Source of the DNA: a bacterium
GTDB taxonomy: Bacteria; JACRDZ01; JAQUKH01
DNA length: 64,000 bases
NCBI GenBank assembly: GCA_028719205.1
Contig: JAQUKH010000005.1
Location: 1-64,000 of the forward strand
Direction of reading: 5' to 3'
The notes below the pieces were generated by a model. The model saw only the letters and a list, made by a program, of their open reading frames with translations. It had not been told where the DNA came from and made no database searches. Shown here one piece after another: positions 26,007 through 34,131 of the stretch (positions within the stretch are counted from its first letter, which is position 1; the number at the start of each line of letters is the position of its first letter). The translations under genes were made by a program, and so were the position numbers.

Positions 26007-27368
26007 ATGAAACAAAAAAACATTCTCCCAGTTGTTTTAACCATCGCAGGCTCTGATCCCAGCGGCGGCGCGGGTATTCAGGCTGACCTGAAAACATTTA
26101 CCGCGCTGGGAGTTTATGGAATGAGCGTTATTACGGCTATAACTTCACAAAACACCCGGAAAGTAAACTCGGTTTATCCCCTTCCCGCGAAAATAGTCAG
26201 GGATCAGCTTGAGGCAGTTATGTCCGATATTAAACCGGATTTTATTAAGATCGGCATGCTTTCTAACATTGAGATCATAGAGGCGGTCACAAATATACTG
26301 AAAAAATATAAATTTAAAAATGTTATTCTTGACCCGGTAATGGCCTCCAAAAACGGAGACTGCCTTTTGGAAAAAAAGGCCTTTAATATCCTTAAAGAAA
26401 AATTGATACCGCTGACTTTTTTAATTACTCCCAATATTATTGAAGCTGAGATCCTTACCGGTATAAAAATAACCGGGTTCGAATCAATAATAAAAACTGC
26501 TGAAAAATTAGTAAAGATGGGCTCAAAAAATGCCCTCATTAAAGGCGGCCATTTAAAAGATGATAATTGTAAGGATTTATTATTAACCGGAAATAAATAT
26601 GTTATTTTGTCCCGCCGGAGAATTAATACAAAAAACACACACGGAACAGGATGCACTTACAGCTCAGCTATCTCGAGTTTCCTGGCTAAGGGAGAAAAAC
26701 TGGAGATCGCGGTCCAAAAGGCCCGGGATTATCTGCACCTTGCGATAAGAAATTCTATTACGTTAGGAAAAGGCAATGGCCCTGTTAATCATCTCGCGCT
26801 ATTACAAAGACAGGAAGAAATTTCATTAATTCGGGAAGAAATGAAGAACGCGGTCATAAAATTAAATAATTCTAAAATAGCCGGATTGATCCCGGAAGTT
26901 CAATCGAACTTTGCCTATGCTTTAAAAAACGCGGATAATTTAAACGAAGTTTTTGGCTTTCCCGGACGGATCATCCGTTTTAAAGAAGAAATACAATACC
27001 TCGCCGAACCGGATTTAGGCGCGTCAAAACATATGGGTAAGGTCGTCCTGACAGCAATGAGGTATAACCCTTCTTACCGGGCTGCCATGAATATAAAATT
27101 TTCAGATGAAATAATCGGTATTTGCAGAAACGTAAAATTCAAGATAGCGGAGTTTGACCGCAATAAAGAACCTTTGATAATAAAAAATAAGGAAGGCCAG
27201 ACTCTCGAATGGGGAACAGATATCGCTATTAAAAGATCAAAAACAGTTCCTGACATTATTTTTGACCGCGGCGCGAACGGCAAAGAACCGATGATCCGCG
27301 TGCTTGGGAAAGATCCGGATGATGTCGCGAATAAAATTATAAAAATCATTAAACAGGAGCAATCATAA
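26007..27368 (+). CDS. thiDN: Bifunctional HMP-P kinase / thiamine-phosphate synthase (ThiD-ThiN)
   Basis: A 453-residue fusion. Residues 1-265 are ThiD: TIAGSDPSGGAGIQADLKTF, DPVMASKNGD, LITPNIIEAEILTG, and the anion-hole motif NTHGTGCTYSSA. It phosphorylates hydroxymethylpyrimidine phosphate. Residues about 280-450 match ThiN, the archaeal-type thiamine-phosphate synthase: IPEVQSNFAYAL, FPGRIIR, the GASKHM segment and AMNIKFS. ThiDN fusions are known mainly in archaea and some bacteria. It is followed directly by thiC (adjacent coordinates). Confidence 0.92.
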   Translation: MKQKNILPVVLTIAGSDPSGGAGIQADLKTFTALGVYGMSVITAITSQNTRKVNSVYPLPAKIVRDQLEAVMSDIKPDFIKIGMLSNIEIIEAVTNILKKYKFKNVILDPVMASKNGDCLLEKKAFNILKEKLIPLTFLITPNIIEAEILTGIKITGFESIIKTAEKLVKMGSKNALIKGGHLKDDNCKDLLLTGNKYVILSRRRINTKNTHGTGCTYSSAISSFLAKGEKLEIAVQKARDYLHLAIRNSITLGKGNGPVNHLALLQRQEEISLIREEMKNAVIKLNNSKIAGLIPEVQSNFAYALKNADNLNEVFGFPGRIIRFKEEIQYLAEPDLGASKHMGKVVLTAMRYNPSYRAAMNIKFSDEIIGICRNVKFKIAEFDRNKEPLIIKNKEGQTLEWGTDIAIKRSKTVPDIIFDRGANGKEPMIRVLGKDPDDVANKIIKIIKQEQS

Positions 27369-28634
27369 ATGACTTTAAGAGAAAAAGCTATTAATAAAAT
27401 AATTACACAGGAAATGATAAAACTTTCTAAGATCGAAAAAAGAAATCCTGAGGAATTGCGCAAAAAGATCGCTGAAGGCAAAATCGCGGTTCCGCGTAAC
27501 CGGAAACGAAAAACAAAGATCTGCGGTATCGGCGAAGGGTTACGCACAAAGGTTAATGCCAACATAGGCACTTCACCGCTTGCTTCTAACCTGAAGATCG
27601 AAATAAAAAAACTGGAAACAGCGATTCGGGCCGGGACCGATACGATCATGGACCTAAGCTGCGGCGGGAATGTGGATAAAATAAGAAAAGAATTAATTTC
27701 AAGATGCCCGATCCCGTTTGGAACAGTTCCAATCTATCAGGCCGCACAGGAAACTACAAAAAAAGGGAAAAAAATTACTGAGATACCCGTAGAATTATTT
27801 TTTGAAGTAATAGAAAAACAGGCTGAAGACGGCGTGGATTTTATGACCATACACTGCGGTGTAACCCGGCACGTCCTTGAAAAACTGGCTTCGAAAAAAC
27901 GGATCACGGGAATCGTAAGCCGCGGCGGCGCGATCATGGCTTCCTGGATGAAACAAAATAAAAAAGAAAATCCATTTTTTGAAAATTATGACCGTTTATT
28001 AAAGATCACAAAAAAATATGACCTTACCTTGAGCCTGGGCGACGGATTAAGGCCCGGATGCCTCGCCGACGCTACTGATCCCGGACAGATCGAGGAATTA
28101 AAAACACTGGGCAAACTCTGCAAGAAAGCTTGGAGTGAAGGAATTCAGGTCATTATCGAAGGGCCCGGACATGTTCCTATCGATCAGATCAAAAAAAATG
28201 TGGAATTAGAAAAGAAATATACTAACGGCGCCCCTTTTTATTGCCTAGGGCCTTTAGTCACGGATATCGCTCCCGGTTATGACCATATTACCTCGGCCAT
28301 CGGAGCCGCGCTTGCCGCGAGTTATGGCGTGGATTTTATTTGTTATGTTACTCCCGCTGAACATTTAAAATTACCATCGATAAATGATGTAAAAGAAGGC
28401 GTGATTGCGAGCCGTATCGCGGGACACGCCGCTGATATCGCGAAACGTGTTCCGTTCGCTTTAGAATGGGATAAAAAAATGGCGCGCGCGCGAAAAAACC
28501 TTTCATGGAAAGACCAAATGAGGCTGGCTATCGATCCGGAAAAGGCTAAATTACTTCATTCGTTATCTCAGGGAACAAATGGGGAAGAATGCTCAATGTG
28601 CGGAGAATTTTGCGCGATGAAGGTAAAAATATAA
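27369..28634 (+). CDS. thiC: Phosphomethylpyrimidine synthase
   Basis: Radical SAM enzyme that rearranges aminoimidazole ribotide to hydroxymethylpyrimidine phosphate. The 421-residue protein has the C-terminal cluster motif CX2CX4C in CSMCGEFCAM, plus MDLSCGGN, TIHCGVT, SRGGAIMASWM, SLGDGLRPGCL, EGPGHVPI and GPLVTDIAPGYDHI. It is the short (archaeal/anaerobe-type) form without the long N-terminal domain of E. coli ThiC. It ends the thiG-thiE-thiDN-thiC operon. Confidence 0.97.
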   Translation: MTLREKAINKIITQEMIKLSKIEKRNPEELRKKIAEGKIAVPRNRKRKTKICGIGEGLRTKVNANIGTSPLASNLKIEIKKLETAIRAGTDTIMDLSCGGNVDKIRKELISRCPIPFGTVPIYQAAQETTKKGKKITEIPVELFFEVIEKQAEDGVDFMTIHCGVTRHVLEKLASKKRITGIVSRGGAIMASWMKQNKKENPFFENYDRLLKITKKYDLTLSLGDGLRPGCLADATDPGQIEELKTLGKLCKKAWSEGIQVIIEGPGHVPIDQIKKNVELEKKYTNGAPFYCLGPLVTDIAPGYDHITSAIGAALAASYGVDFICYVTPAEHLKLPSINDVKEGVIASRIAGHAADIAKRVPFALEWDKKMARARKNLSWKDQMRLAIDPEKAKLLHSLSQGTNGEECSMCGEFCAMKVKI

Positions 28635-28647
28635 AGTGATCCTGAAT

Positions 28648-29661
28648 TTATTCAGGCGTAACTGAAAGAAGATCAGGATAACACTCAAGGCCGGCCCGAG
28701 CGACAGTTTTAATTAAAATATCTTTTGGCTTGTAACGTTCTTTTCTATATATAACAAATTCCGCTTCGTCATTTTCAGGAGTACCGTCATGCAATGTTAC
28801 GGCATTAGCCCCTGCCATTAATCCTAAATATTGCCCGTCTTTAATAAGTAATTCCAAAGAACTGGTGGAGGGAATAAGCATATTCGGGCACAGAATTCTC
28901 AATATCGCCATGGAATTAAGCGCCGTCAAAATATCGCCCGGCGGGCAATTCGCGTAATTTGACATATCATTTGGAATAAATACAGAAGTACTGCCCATAG
29001 GAATATCCAATTTTTTCATCAGCAAAAGGTCATCGGCCATGCTATCCGTTGTCTGTCCCGGCAAACCCGTGATATTACCGGAACTTACCTGGAAACCAAA
29101 CTTTTTCAACATTTCTATATGAGCTAATCTATTTTCAAAACTATCAGAAGGTTTTATCTTTTTATAAAGTTTTGGGTCCGATGTTTCAAATTTAAGCAAA
29201 TATCTTTCGACACCGGCCTCTTTCAACTTTTTGTATTTATCCGCGGACAGGTTCCCAAAACTGCAGATAAAAGTCAGATCCAAATATTTAGCCTTCACTT
29301 CTTTGAGTAATTTATACAGCCTTTGGAAGTAAATATCCGCAGATATCTCTCCCGCCTGGATCATTATCACTCTGCGCCCGTTGCAATAAAGTTTTTCAAT
29401 CTCTCTTAATAATTCACTGTCGCTTAAAATATACCTTTTTATACTCGAATATTTATTCATACCGCAATAATTACATGCCTGCTCGCATATATTTGAATAT
29501 TCAATAACGCTTCGGACTTCAACTTTTTTCCCAAAGACTTCATCCCTTATTTTTCGCGCGTATTCAAATAAACCTTCCTGCTCACCGCCGCGGAATAGCA
29601 AAGCTTTTACAATATTCGTTTTTTTATTAAGATCATTAAATATATTCTTTTCTGATCGCAT
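28648..29661 (-). CDS. HydE/BioB-family radical SAM protein
   Basis: A 337-residue radical SAM protein with CX3CX2C in ICEQACNYCGMNKY. The layout is that of HydE and biotin synthase: a GGE-like segment in QAGEI, LKFETSDPKLYKKI, TGLPGQTTDSMADDL, and the C-terminal LIPSTSSLELLIKDGQYLGLMAGAN. HydE helps build the [FeFe]-hydrogenase cofactor. The C-terminal TLHDGTPENDEAEF stretch departs from the HydE pattern I know, so a related function is possible. I chose the ATG at 29661 because AAGGA precedes it; an in-frame TTG at 29721 lacks a ribosome site. It is convergent with thiC, with 13 bases between the stops. Confidence 0.75.
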   Translation of the reverse strand: MRSEKNIFNDLNKKTNIVKALLFRGGEQEGLFEYARKIRDEVFGKKVEVRSVIEYSNICEQACNYCGMNKYSSIKRYILSDSELLREIEKLYCNGRRVIMIQAGEISADIYFQRLYKLLKEVKAKYLDLTFICSFGNLSADKYKKLKEAGVERYLLKFETSDPKLYKKIKPSDSFENRLAHIEMLKKFGFQVSSGNITGLPGQTTDSMADDLLLMKKLDIPMGSTSVFIPNDMSNYANCPPGDILTALNSMAILRILCPNMLIPSTSSLELLIKDGQYLGLMAGANAVTLHDGTPENDEAEFVIYRKERYKPKDILIKTVARAGLECYPDLLSVTPE

Positions 29662-29749
29662 TATGTCCTTGACTAAATTTCCGAATTTAAGTATATTCGA
29701 TCGGAATGTTTGATTATACAATAAATTTATATTAATTTATTTTTTTATT

Positions 29750-30646
29750 ATGATGCAATCTCATTTAATTTATGGAATGCTTGGGGGGCTAGCCGCTTTA
29801 GGTTCAGCCGTCGCGTGGGCCTTCGGTTCGATCTTATTCGAAAAACTCGGGAACGATGTTTCTCCGCTCGGCATGAACCTTGGGAAAGGAATAATAGGTA
29901 TTTTGTATCTTGGAATACTTCTTTTGCTGATCGGCATGGAACCGATAAACAACCGTGATTTTTTATTTCTTGCGCTAAGCGGCTTATTAGGAATTGCACT
30001 TGGAGACACCTTTTTTTTCAAAGCCTTAATGCATTTAGGCCCGCGCTTAACGATCCTCCTGGAAACTCTGGGCCCCGTACTCACGGTTATTATGGCAGTC
30101 CTTTTTTTACATGAAAGGCCGTCTTCTCTTGCATGGACGGGAAGCATATTTACGATCGCAGGAGTTACATGGGTACTTTTTGAATCCGCTCCTATGGAAA
30201 AACTAAAAGAAAACTGGATATCCGGAGTCAAATACGCGCTGTTATCTTCTTTCTGCATGTCACTGGGAATAATTTTCGCAAAAATAGGCGTATCATCAAC
30301 TTCCGCGCTGCAAGGTACATTAATCCGGTTTTTGTTCAGTGTTATCGGCCTTACGCTCTGGGGAACAGCAACCAGAGAAATCAAGAACTGGCTTCTGCCT
30401 TTTAAAAATATCCGGTCGTTAAAACTGCTTCTTCTTACGGTTTTCATCGCGGTTTTCGGAGGTTTCTGGCTTTTTCTTGTCGCCCTTAAATATATTGATG
30501 CCTCTATCGCCACGATACTTAATTCAACCACCCCGTTATTTATCCTTCCGATGGTTGTATTTATATCAAAAGAAAAAATATCTCCCAGGGCGATCATAGG
30601 AGCAGTTATCGCAATAGCGGGGATCGGATTAATATTTGTCGGATAG
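29750..30646 (+). CDS. EamA/DMT-family permease
   Basis: A 298-residue membrane protein with about ten hydrophobic helices in two homologous halves (EamA repeats at about 8-145 and 158-298). Typical motifs include ALGSAVAWAFGSILFEKLG, LLETLGPVLTVIMAVLFLHE and ATILNSTTPLFILPMVV. This family exports or imports metabolites; the substrate cannot be predicted. The first ATG has no clear ribosome site, so the start may be a few codons downstream. It is convergent with the HemN-like gene (6 bases apart). Confidence 0.9.
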   Translation: MMQSHLIYGMLGGLAALGSAVAWAFGSILFEKLGNDVSPLGMNLGKGIIGILYLGILLLLIGMEPINNRDFLFLALSGLLGIALGDTFFFKALMHLGPRLTILLETLGPVLTVIMAVLFLHERPSSLAWTGSIFTIAGVTWVLFESAPMEKLKENWISGVKYALLSSFCMSLGIIFAKIGVSSTSALQGTLIRFLFSVIGLTLWGTATREIKNWLLPFKNIRSLKLLLLTVFIAVFGGFWLFLVALKYIDASIATILNSTTPLFILPMVVFISKEKISPRAIIGAVIAIAGIGLIFVG

Positions 30647-30652
30647 GATCAA

Positions 30653-32074
30653 TTAAGGCTGAAAATCGTCATACGGATTTAATTTGCCTTGCGCGTATGC
30701 CGTTCTTGCAAATGGCATATAGTCAGGATGGTGAAACTGGTGGCATATTTCGTCCGCAAAAAGGATCCCAAGCGGGGTAAGACCAAGCATTTTATCGTTT
30801 TCATAAAGTAAATTGAATTCTTTTAATTTTTCTATCTTCTTCCTGAAAATTGTATCCAATGACACTCCGGTTATTCTCTGGTAATATTTCTTGTTAACTT
30901 CCCGGTTTTTTAAAGGTAATATAAGCGCCCAACGCAATTGGGCATCCCTGTTTCTTACCAGCCCCCTGTCAACGGGCAGTTTACCCTGGTTTATCAAATA
31001 ATAATATTTATCAAAATACTGGGTATTCAGGCCGAATCTGTCTCTCAGGCTGCTGAACGCGGTCAGCCCAAAACCTATCTCATCAAAAAGGTTGCAGCAC
31101 TGGTTATTCGCATAGTGGGAAAAATCATCTTGTGTTTTACTGAAAACACGCCTCAAATTTTCATTATACCCGTTTTGAGATAAAAGTAAGATCGCAATTT
31201 CTTTCATCATAATTGCCCGTTTGAGCCCAAAATATTCCTTTCTCTCTTTAACGGATTTTTTCAAGATCGATCCCATATGATCCCCATATGGAATAATTTT
31301 GAGGCGATATAACTGGATCTCATCCGCACCAAGGGAAACAGCTTTTTCCACCGTCTCGATCCAGGCTTCAATTGTCTGTCCGGGATACCCATAAATAAAT
31401 TCTATATTAACCTTAAATCCCATTTTTTTTGTAATATCGATAGCTTCAATTGCTTCTTTCACGGTATGCGGACGGTTCATCTTTTTTAGTATTTCATCAT
31501 CAAGTGACTGGATCCCTATAGTTAACCGGTCCACACCAAATGATTTTAATATTTTAAGCCTCTCCCCTCCTTCCTTCCCGAGAAGCGTTAAAGGATCTAC
31601 GTCATAAGAAAATTGAGTGCATGAGTTCAAATCCACCCTACTTGAAAATGAACGCAGAAATTTTTCAAGCCTTGCAGGAATCAGGTAGGTGGGAGTCCCG
31701 CCGCCTATAAGGATTGAACGGGGTTTGATCGTTTTTAAACCCAGGCGGTTCATATAAATATCCATTTCCTTCTCCAGCATATTCAGGTAATGGTCTTTTT
31801 CCTCATCAGGGGCCCCGATCTTAACCGGATAGTGGCAAAAAACACAATATTTCATACAAAAAGGAATATGAACATAAATGTCAAACAAATTACCGGATGG
31901 GTTGGCATATCCTTTAAACAAGGTTTTTTCATCAATGGGCGGATACATATTGATCGGAGGGTAATGGACAGAAGGGAAAAATTGCCCGTCGAGACAAATA
32001 AGCCCTTCTTTCTGCAATTTATTTAAATCTTTTATTCGTTCTTCCGCGTCTTTAAGCAGCTTTGCCTTTATCAT
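30653..32074 (-). CDS. HemN-like radical SAM protein
   Basis: A 473-residue protein. After a 64-residue N-terminal extension comes the core: YVHIPFCMKYCVFCHYPVK (CX3CX2C), the SAM-binding GGGTPTYL, and LTIGIQSLDDEILKKMNRPH. A HemN_C-like winged-helix region follows (about 375-460; LTPLGILFADEI). The HemN-like group includes heme chaperone HemW, class C methyltransferases that act on peptides and other substrates, and heme-degrading ChuW/HutW. True HemN features for coproporphyrinogen cannot be confirmed. The gene is preceded, on the same strand, by a terminator-like hairpin and a 21-residue peptide gene with an excellent ribosome site. That arrangement suggests a peptide-modifying enzyme, though this is inference. 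Confidence 0.8.
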   Translation of the reverse strand: MIKAKLLKDAEERIKDLNKLQKEGLICLDGQFFPSVHYPPINMYPPIDEKTLFKGYANPSGNLFDIYVHIPFCMKYCVFCHYPVKIGAPDEEKDHYLNMLEKEMDIYMNRLGLKTIKPRSILIGGGTPTYLIPARLEKFLRSFSSRVDLNSCTQFSYDVDPLTLLGKEGGERLKILKSFGVDRLTIGIQSLDDEILKKMNRPHTVKEAIEAIDITKKMGFKVNIEFIYGYPGQTIEAWIETVEKAVSLGADEIQLYRLKIIPYGDHMGSILKKSVKERKEYFGLKRAIMMKEIAILLLSQNGYNENLRRVFSKTQDDFSHYANNQCCNLFDEIGFGLTAFSSLRDRFGLNTQYFDKYYYLINQGKLPVDRGLVRNRDAQLRWALILPLKNREVNKKYYQRITGVSLDTIFRKKIEKLKEFNLLYENDKMLGLTPLGILFADEICHQFHHPDYMPFARTAYAQGKLNPYDDFQP

Positions 32075-32108
32075 AATTCCTGCTATGTAATAACTATTTC
32101 ACAAAAAA

Positions 32109-32196
32109 AACCCCCATATCAAACACGACAAAACTTTTGTCCATCTTTAAAACTAAGCATAATGAAAACGGACATAATCTGTTTGATATGGAGGTT
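32109..32196 (-). terminator. Terminator/attenuator between the 21-residue peptide gene and the HemN-like gene
   Basis: Minus strand: arms AACCTCCATATCAAACA (32196-32180) and TGTTTGATATGGGGGTT (32125-32109) pair over 17 positions with one G-U pair and are followed by a run of T. The long loop contains a second, smaller stem (TGTCC/GGACA). Placed 25 bases after the peptide stop and about 35 before the radical SAM start, it would let the peptide be made in excess over the enzyme. Confidence 0.75.
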
Positions 32197-32220
32197 ACTT
32201 ATAACTGCCTGGCATAAAAA

Positions 32221-32286
32221 TTAACAAGGATGAACATAAGAACTAGCTACAATTTTTGGAGCAAAATACTTAATTTTATTTTTCAT
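32221..32286 (-). CDS. 21-residue peptide, candidate RiPP precursor
   Basis: A very short frame starting at an ATG with GGAAGGAG six bases upstream, coding for 21 residues. The sequence is MKNKIKYFAPKIVASSYVHP followed by a final Cys. The Lys-rich N-terminal part (KNKIKYFAPKI) would be a leader and the C-terminal ASSYVHPC a core with Ser, Tyr, His, Pro and terminal Cys. It resembles short PqqA-type precursors only in size and in an aromatic-Pro centre. It is followed by a terminator hairpin and then a HemN-like radical SAM gene on the same strand. A -10 box (TATAAT) lies 38 bases upstream. A chance short frame cannot be excluded, but the ribosome site and context argue for translation. Confidence 0.6.
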   Translation of the reverse strand: MKNKIKYFAPKIVASSYVHPC

Positions 32287-32323
32287 TTACTACTCCTTCC
32301 TTTTAAAAAACTCTTTCTAAATG

Positions 32324-32329
32324 ATTATA
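32324..32329 (-). promoter_or_regulatory. -10 box upstream of the 21-residue peptide gene
   Basis: Perfect TATAAT on the minus strand (32329-32324) giving a predicted start near 32317 and a 30-base leader containing the strong ribosome site. No good -35 is present at 17 bases, so the promoter may need an activator or another sigma factor. Confidence 0.45.
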
Positions 32330-32466
32330 CTTAATTACAAGAAAAAAGTTTCCTTCTTATTTGTTTTATTTATCGTCACATTTGTCAATTATTTTATACA
32401 TAAAAAAGCATTCGGTTTATTATTATAATATGTTTTATTACCTTTAGTCAAGGAAAAATATGGGAC

Positions 32467-34131
32467 CTAATAGGGATATGGAATCAGTATACGCTCAGCA
32501 TCTTTTCCCTTATCCTTAGCTTTGTGTTTTTCAATATAGCTGTCCCACTCCAGCAATTTTTCCTTCAGTTTTGCTGTTATATCAGGTTTTTCAGAAGCTA
32601 TGTTTTTTTGCTCAAATGGATCATTTTTTAAATCATAAAGTTCAATCTCATCTATAGCTATTTTCTTCCTGGAAATAAAACTCCACCATGAAACCCTTTC
32701 CAGAAGAGATTTATCTTTGCGCAATATTAATTTCCAATCATTGGTTCTTATCGCAATATCATTGGGAGGATATTGCGGGTCATACTTTTCAAAATTTTGT
32801 CTAAGTATATTCCCATATTCCAGTTTTTTTTCATTTCCAAGGGATTGATCCATTTTCCACCTGAAATCCGTTCCCTTAAAGAACATATATTCCCAAAATG
32901 GAGTCCTTGTAGAATAAACAAATTCATTCAACCCGGCGCTTTTATCATTTTCAATCAAAGGCATTAAATTAATGCCCTGGGCCTCATGATTAATGGGAAT
33001 ATCCAGATAATCAAGCAGTGTAGGCATAATATCAAGACCCTGGGCCTGTGCAAGAATTCTCTTCCCTTTAAATTTACTTCCGGGAAATTTAATAATTAAG
33101 GCATTCTTTACTTCGGTATCATATATATCATAATGAGTAAAATATCCATGTTCACCTAAATCTTCACCATGAATGGAATGCAGAACAATAATAGTATTAT
33201 CGCTCAGGCCCAAACTCTCAACCAGAGAAAATAACCTTCCAATAAATTCATCGGTATAATATATACCCGCGTCATATCTTCCGATTATATGTTGAATATC
33301 TTTTTCCGATAAATTGTAACTGTCGGAAGAATCAAAATAATAAACATTTTTATAAATATGTGATATCAAATTGTAACTGATACTGCCATCTTTAGGCCAA
33401 ATATCCTGTTCATTGCCAAAACGGTAAAAAAACGGAGTGTAATCCGGAGCATCAAATTTGTTTTTATAAGAGGGAGGTATATCTCTGGCATACGGCCAAT
33501 GGACTGTCCCTATTGGTATCCATAAGAAAAATTTCTTATCTTTATTATCCTTAAGCCATTGCAGTGCTCCTTCGGGATTTTCTCTTTCACCTGCAAATTT
33601 TATTTTTCCCCCGGGAATTCCTGCTCTAGTGGTATCCGCAGGCTCAAAAACGTCAAACGATTTCCCAAATATTTTTTTAGATTGTATGACAAGCCCGTCT
33701 TTTCTTGTTACTTCAACAATAAATTCAGGACAACCTAAAAAAGCCGCATTTGTATAACCATAGTATTTCAAAATAGAAGGAAGTGTTTTTTCTGAAACAT
33801 TCGCCGATAATGCTTCATATGAAGTCATCCCGTTCACGCGGGGCTCCTGTGATGTAAAAATACTCATTTGGCTTATAGGTGTAAAAGCGGCTTGAGTTAT
33901 AAAATTTTCAAACAATACCGATTTTTCAGCAAAATCATCGATATTTTTACTTGTTTCCCTCTTATAACCATAACAGCCCAGATGGTCGTTCCTGAGAGTG
34001 TCTATGGAAATAAATATAATATTTGTATTTTCGTATTTTGGGCTGACCGCTTTTTCATTCTTTTCCCCATTAACAGACACACCGTTTAATAAAAAAAGAA
34101 TTGTTAAAAACAGAAATACGATCTTTTTCAT
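32467..34131 (-). CDS. Sulfatase-fold protein (alkaline phosphatase superfamily), altered active site
   Basis: A 554-residue secreted protein (signal peptide about 1-22) of the sulfatase/alkaline phosphatase fold, beginning TNIIFISIDTLRNDHLGCYGY. At the nucleophile position the Cys/Ser of sulfatases is Thr (T84 in AAFTPISQMS), so no formylglycine can form. The C-terminal metal motif, normally SDHGE, reads HSIHGEDLGEHG (Ile320 in place of Asp). The N-terminal Asp (D44) is kept. It overlaps the upstream paralogue by 4 bases (ATGA). It may be a phosphodiester or phosphonate hydrolase with weakened metal binding, or a non-catalytic binding protein. Substrate unknown. Confidence 0.85.
   Translation of the reverse strand: MKKIVFLFLTILFLLNGVSVNGEKNEKAVSPKYENTNIIFISIDTLRNDHLGCYGYKRETSKNIDDFAEKSVLFENFITQAAFTPISQMSIFTSQEPRVNGMTSYEALSANVSEKTLPSILKYYGYTNAAFLGCPEFIVEVTRKDGLVIQSKKIFGKSFDVFEPADTTRAGIPGGKIKFAGERENPEGALQWLKDNKDKKFFLWIPIGTVHWPYARDIPPSYKNKFDAPDYTPFFYRFGNEQDIWPKDGSISYNLISHIYKNVYYFDSSDSYNLSEKDIQHIIGRYDAGIYYTDEFIGRLFSLVESLGLSDNTIIVLHSIHGEDLGEHGYFTHYDIYDTEVKNALIIKFPGSKFKGKRILAQAQGLDIMPTLLDYLDIPINHEAQGINLMPLIENDKSAGLNEFVYSTRTPFWEYMFFKGTDFRWKMDQSLGNEKKLEYGNILRQNFEKYDPQYPPNDIAIRTNDWKLILRKDKSLLERVSWWSFISRKKIAIDEIELYDLKNDPFEQKNIASEKPDITAKLKEKLLEWDSYIEKHKAKDKGKDAERILIPYPY

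Noticed and set aside
29770-30597. 275-residue open frame antisense to the DMT permease
   Set aside because: It mirrors the permease codons, has no ribosome site, and is biased in composition as expected for a shadow frame.
32109-32196. MITE or insertion-sequence remnant based on 17-base inverted ends
   Set aside because: The right arm is directly followed by a T run on the minus strand and sits between two co-oriented genes, which fits a terminator better. No target duplication is seen.
32383-32388. TTGACA as -35 of the 21-residue peptide gene
   Set aside because: No -10 box lies 15-19 bases downstream; the good TATAAT is about 50 bases away.
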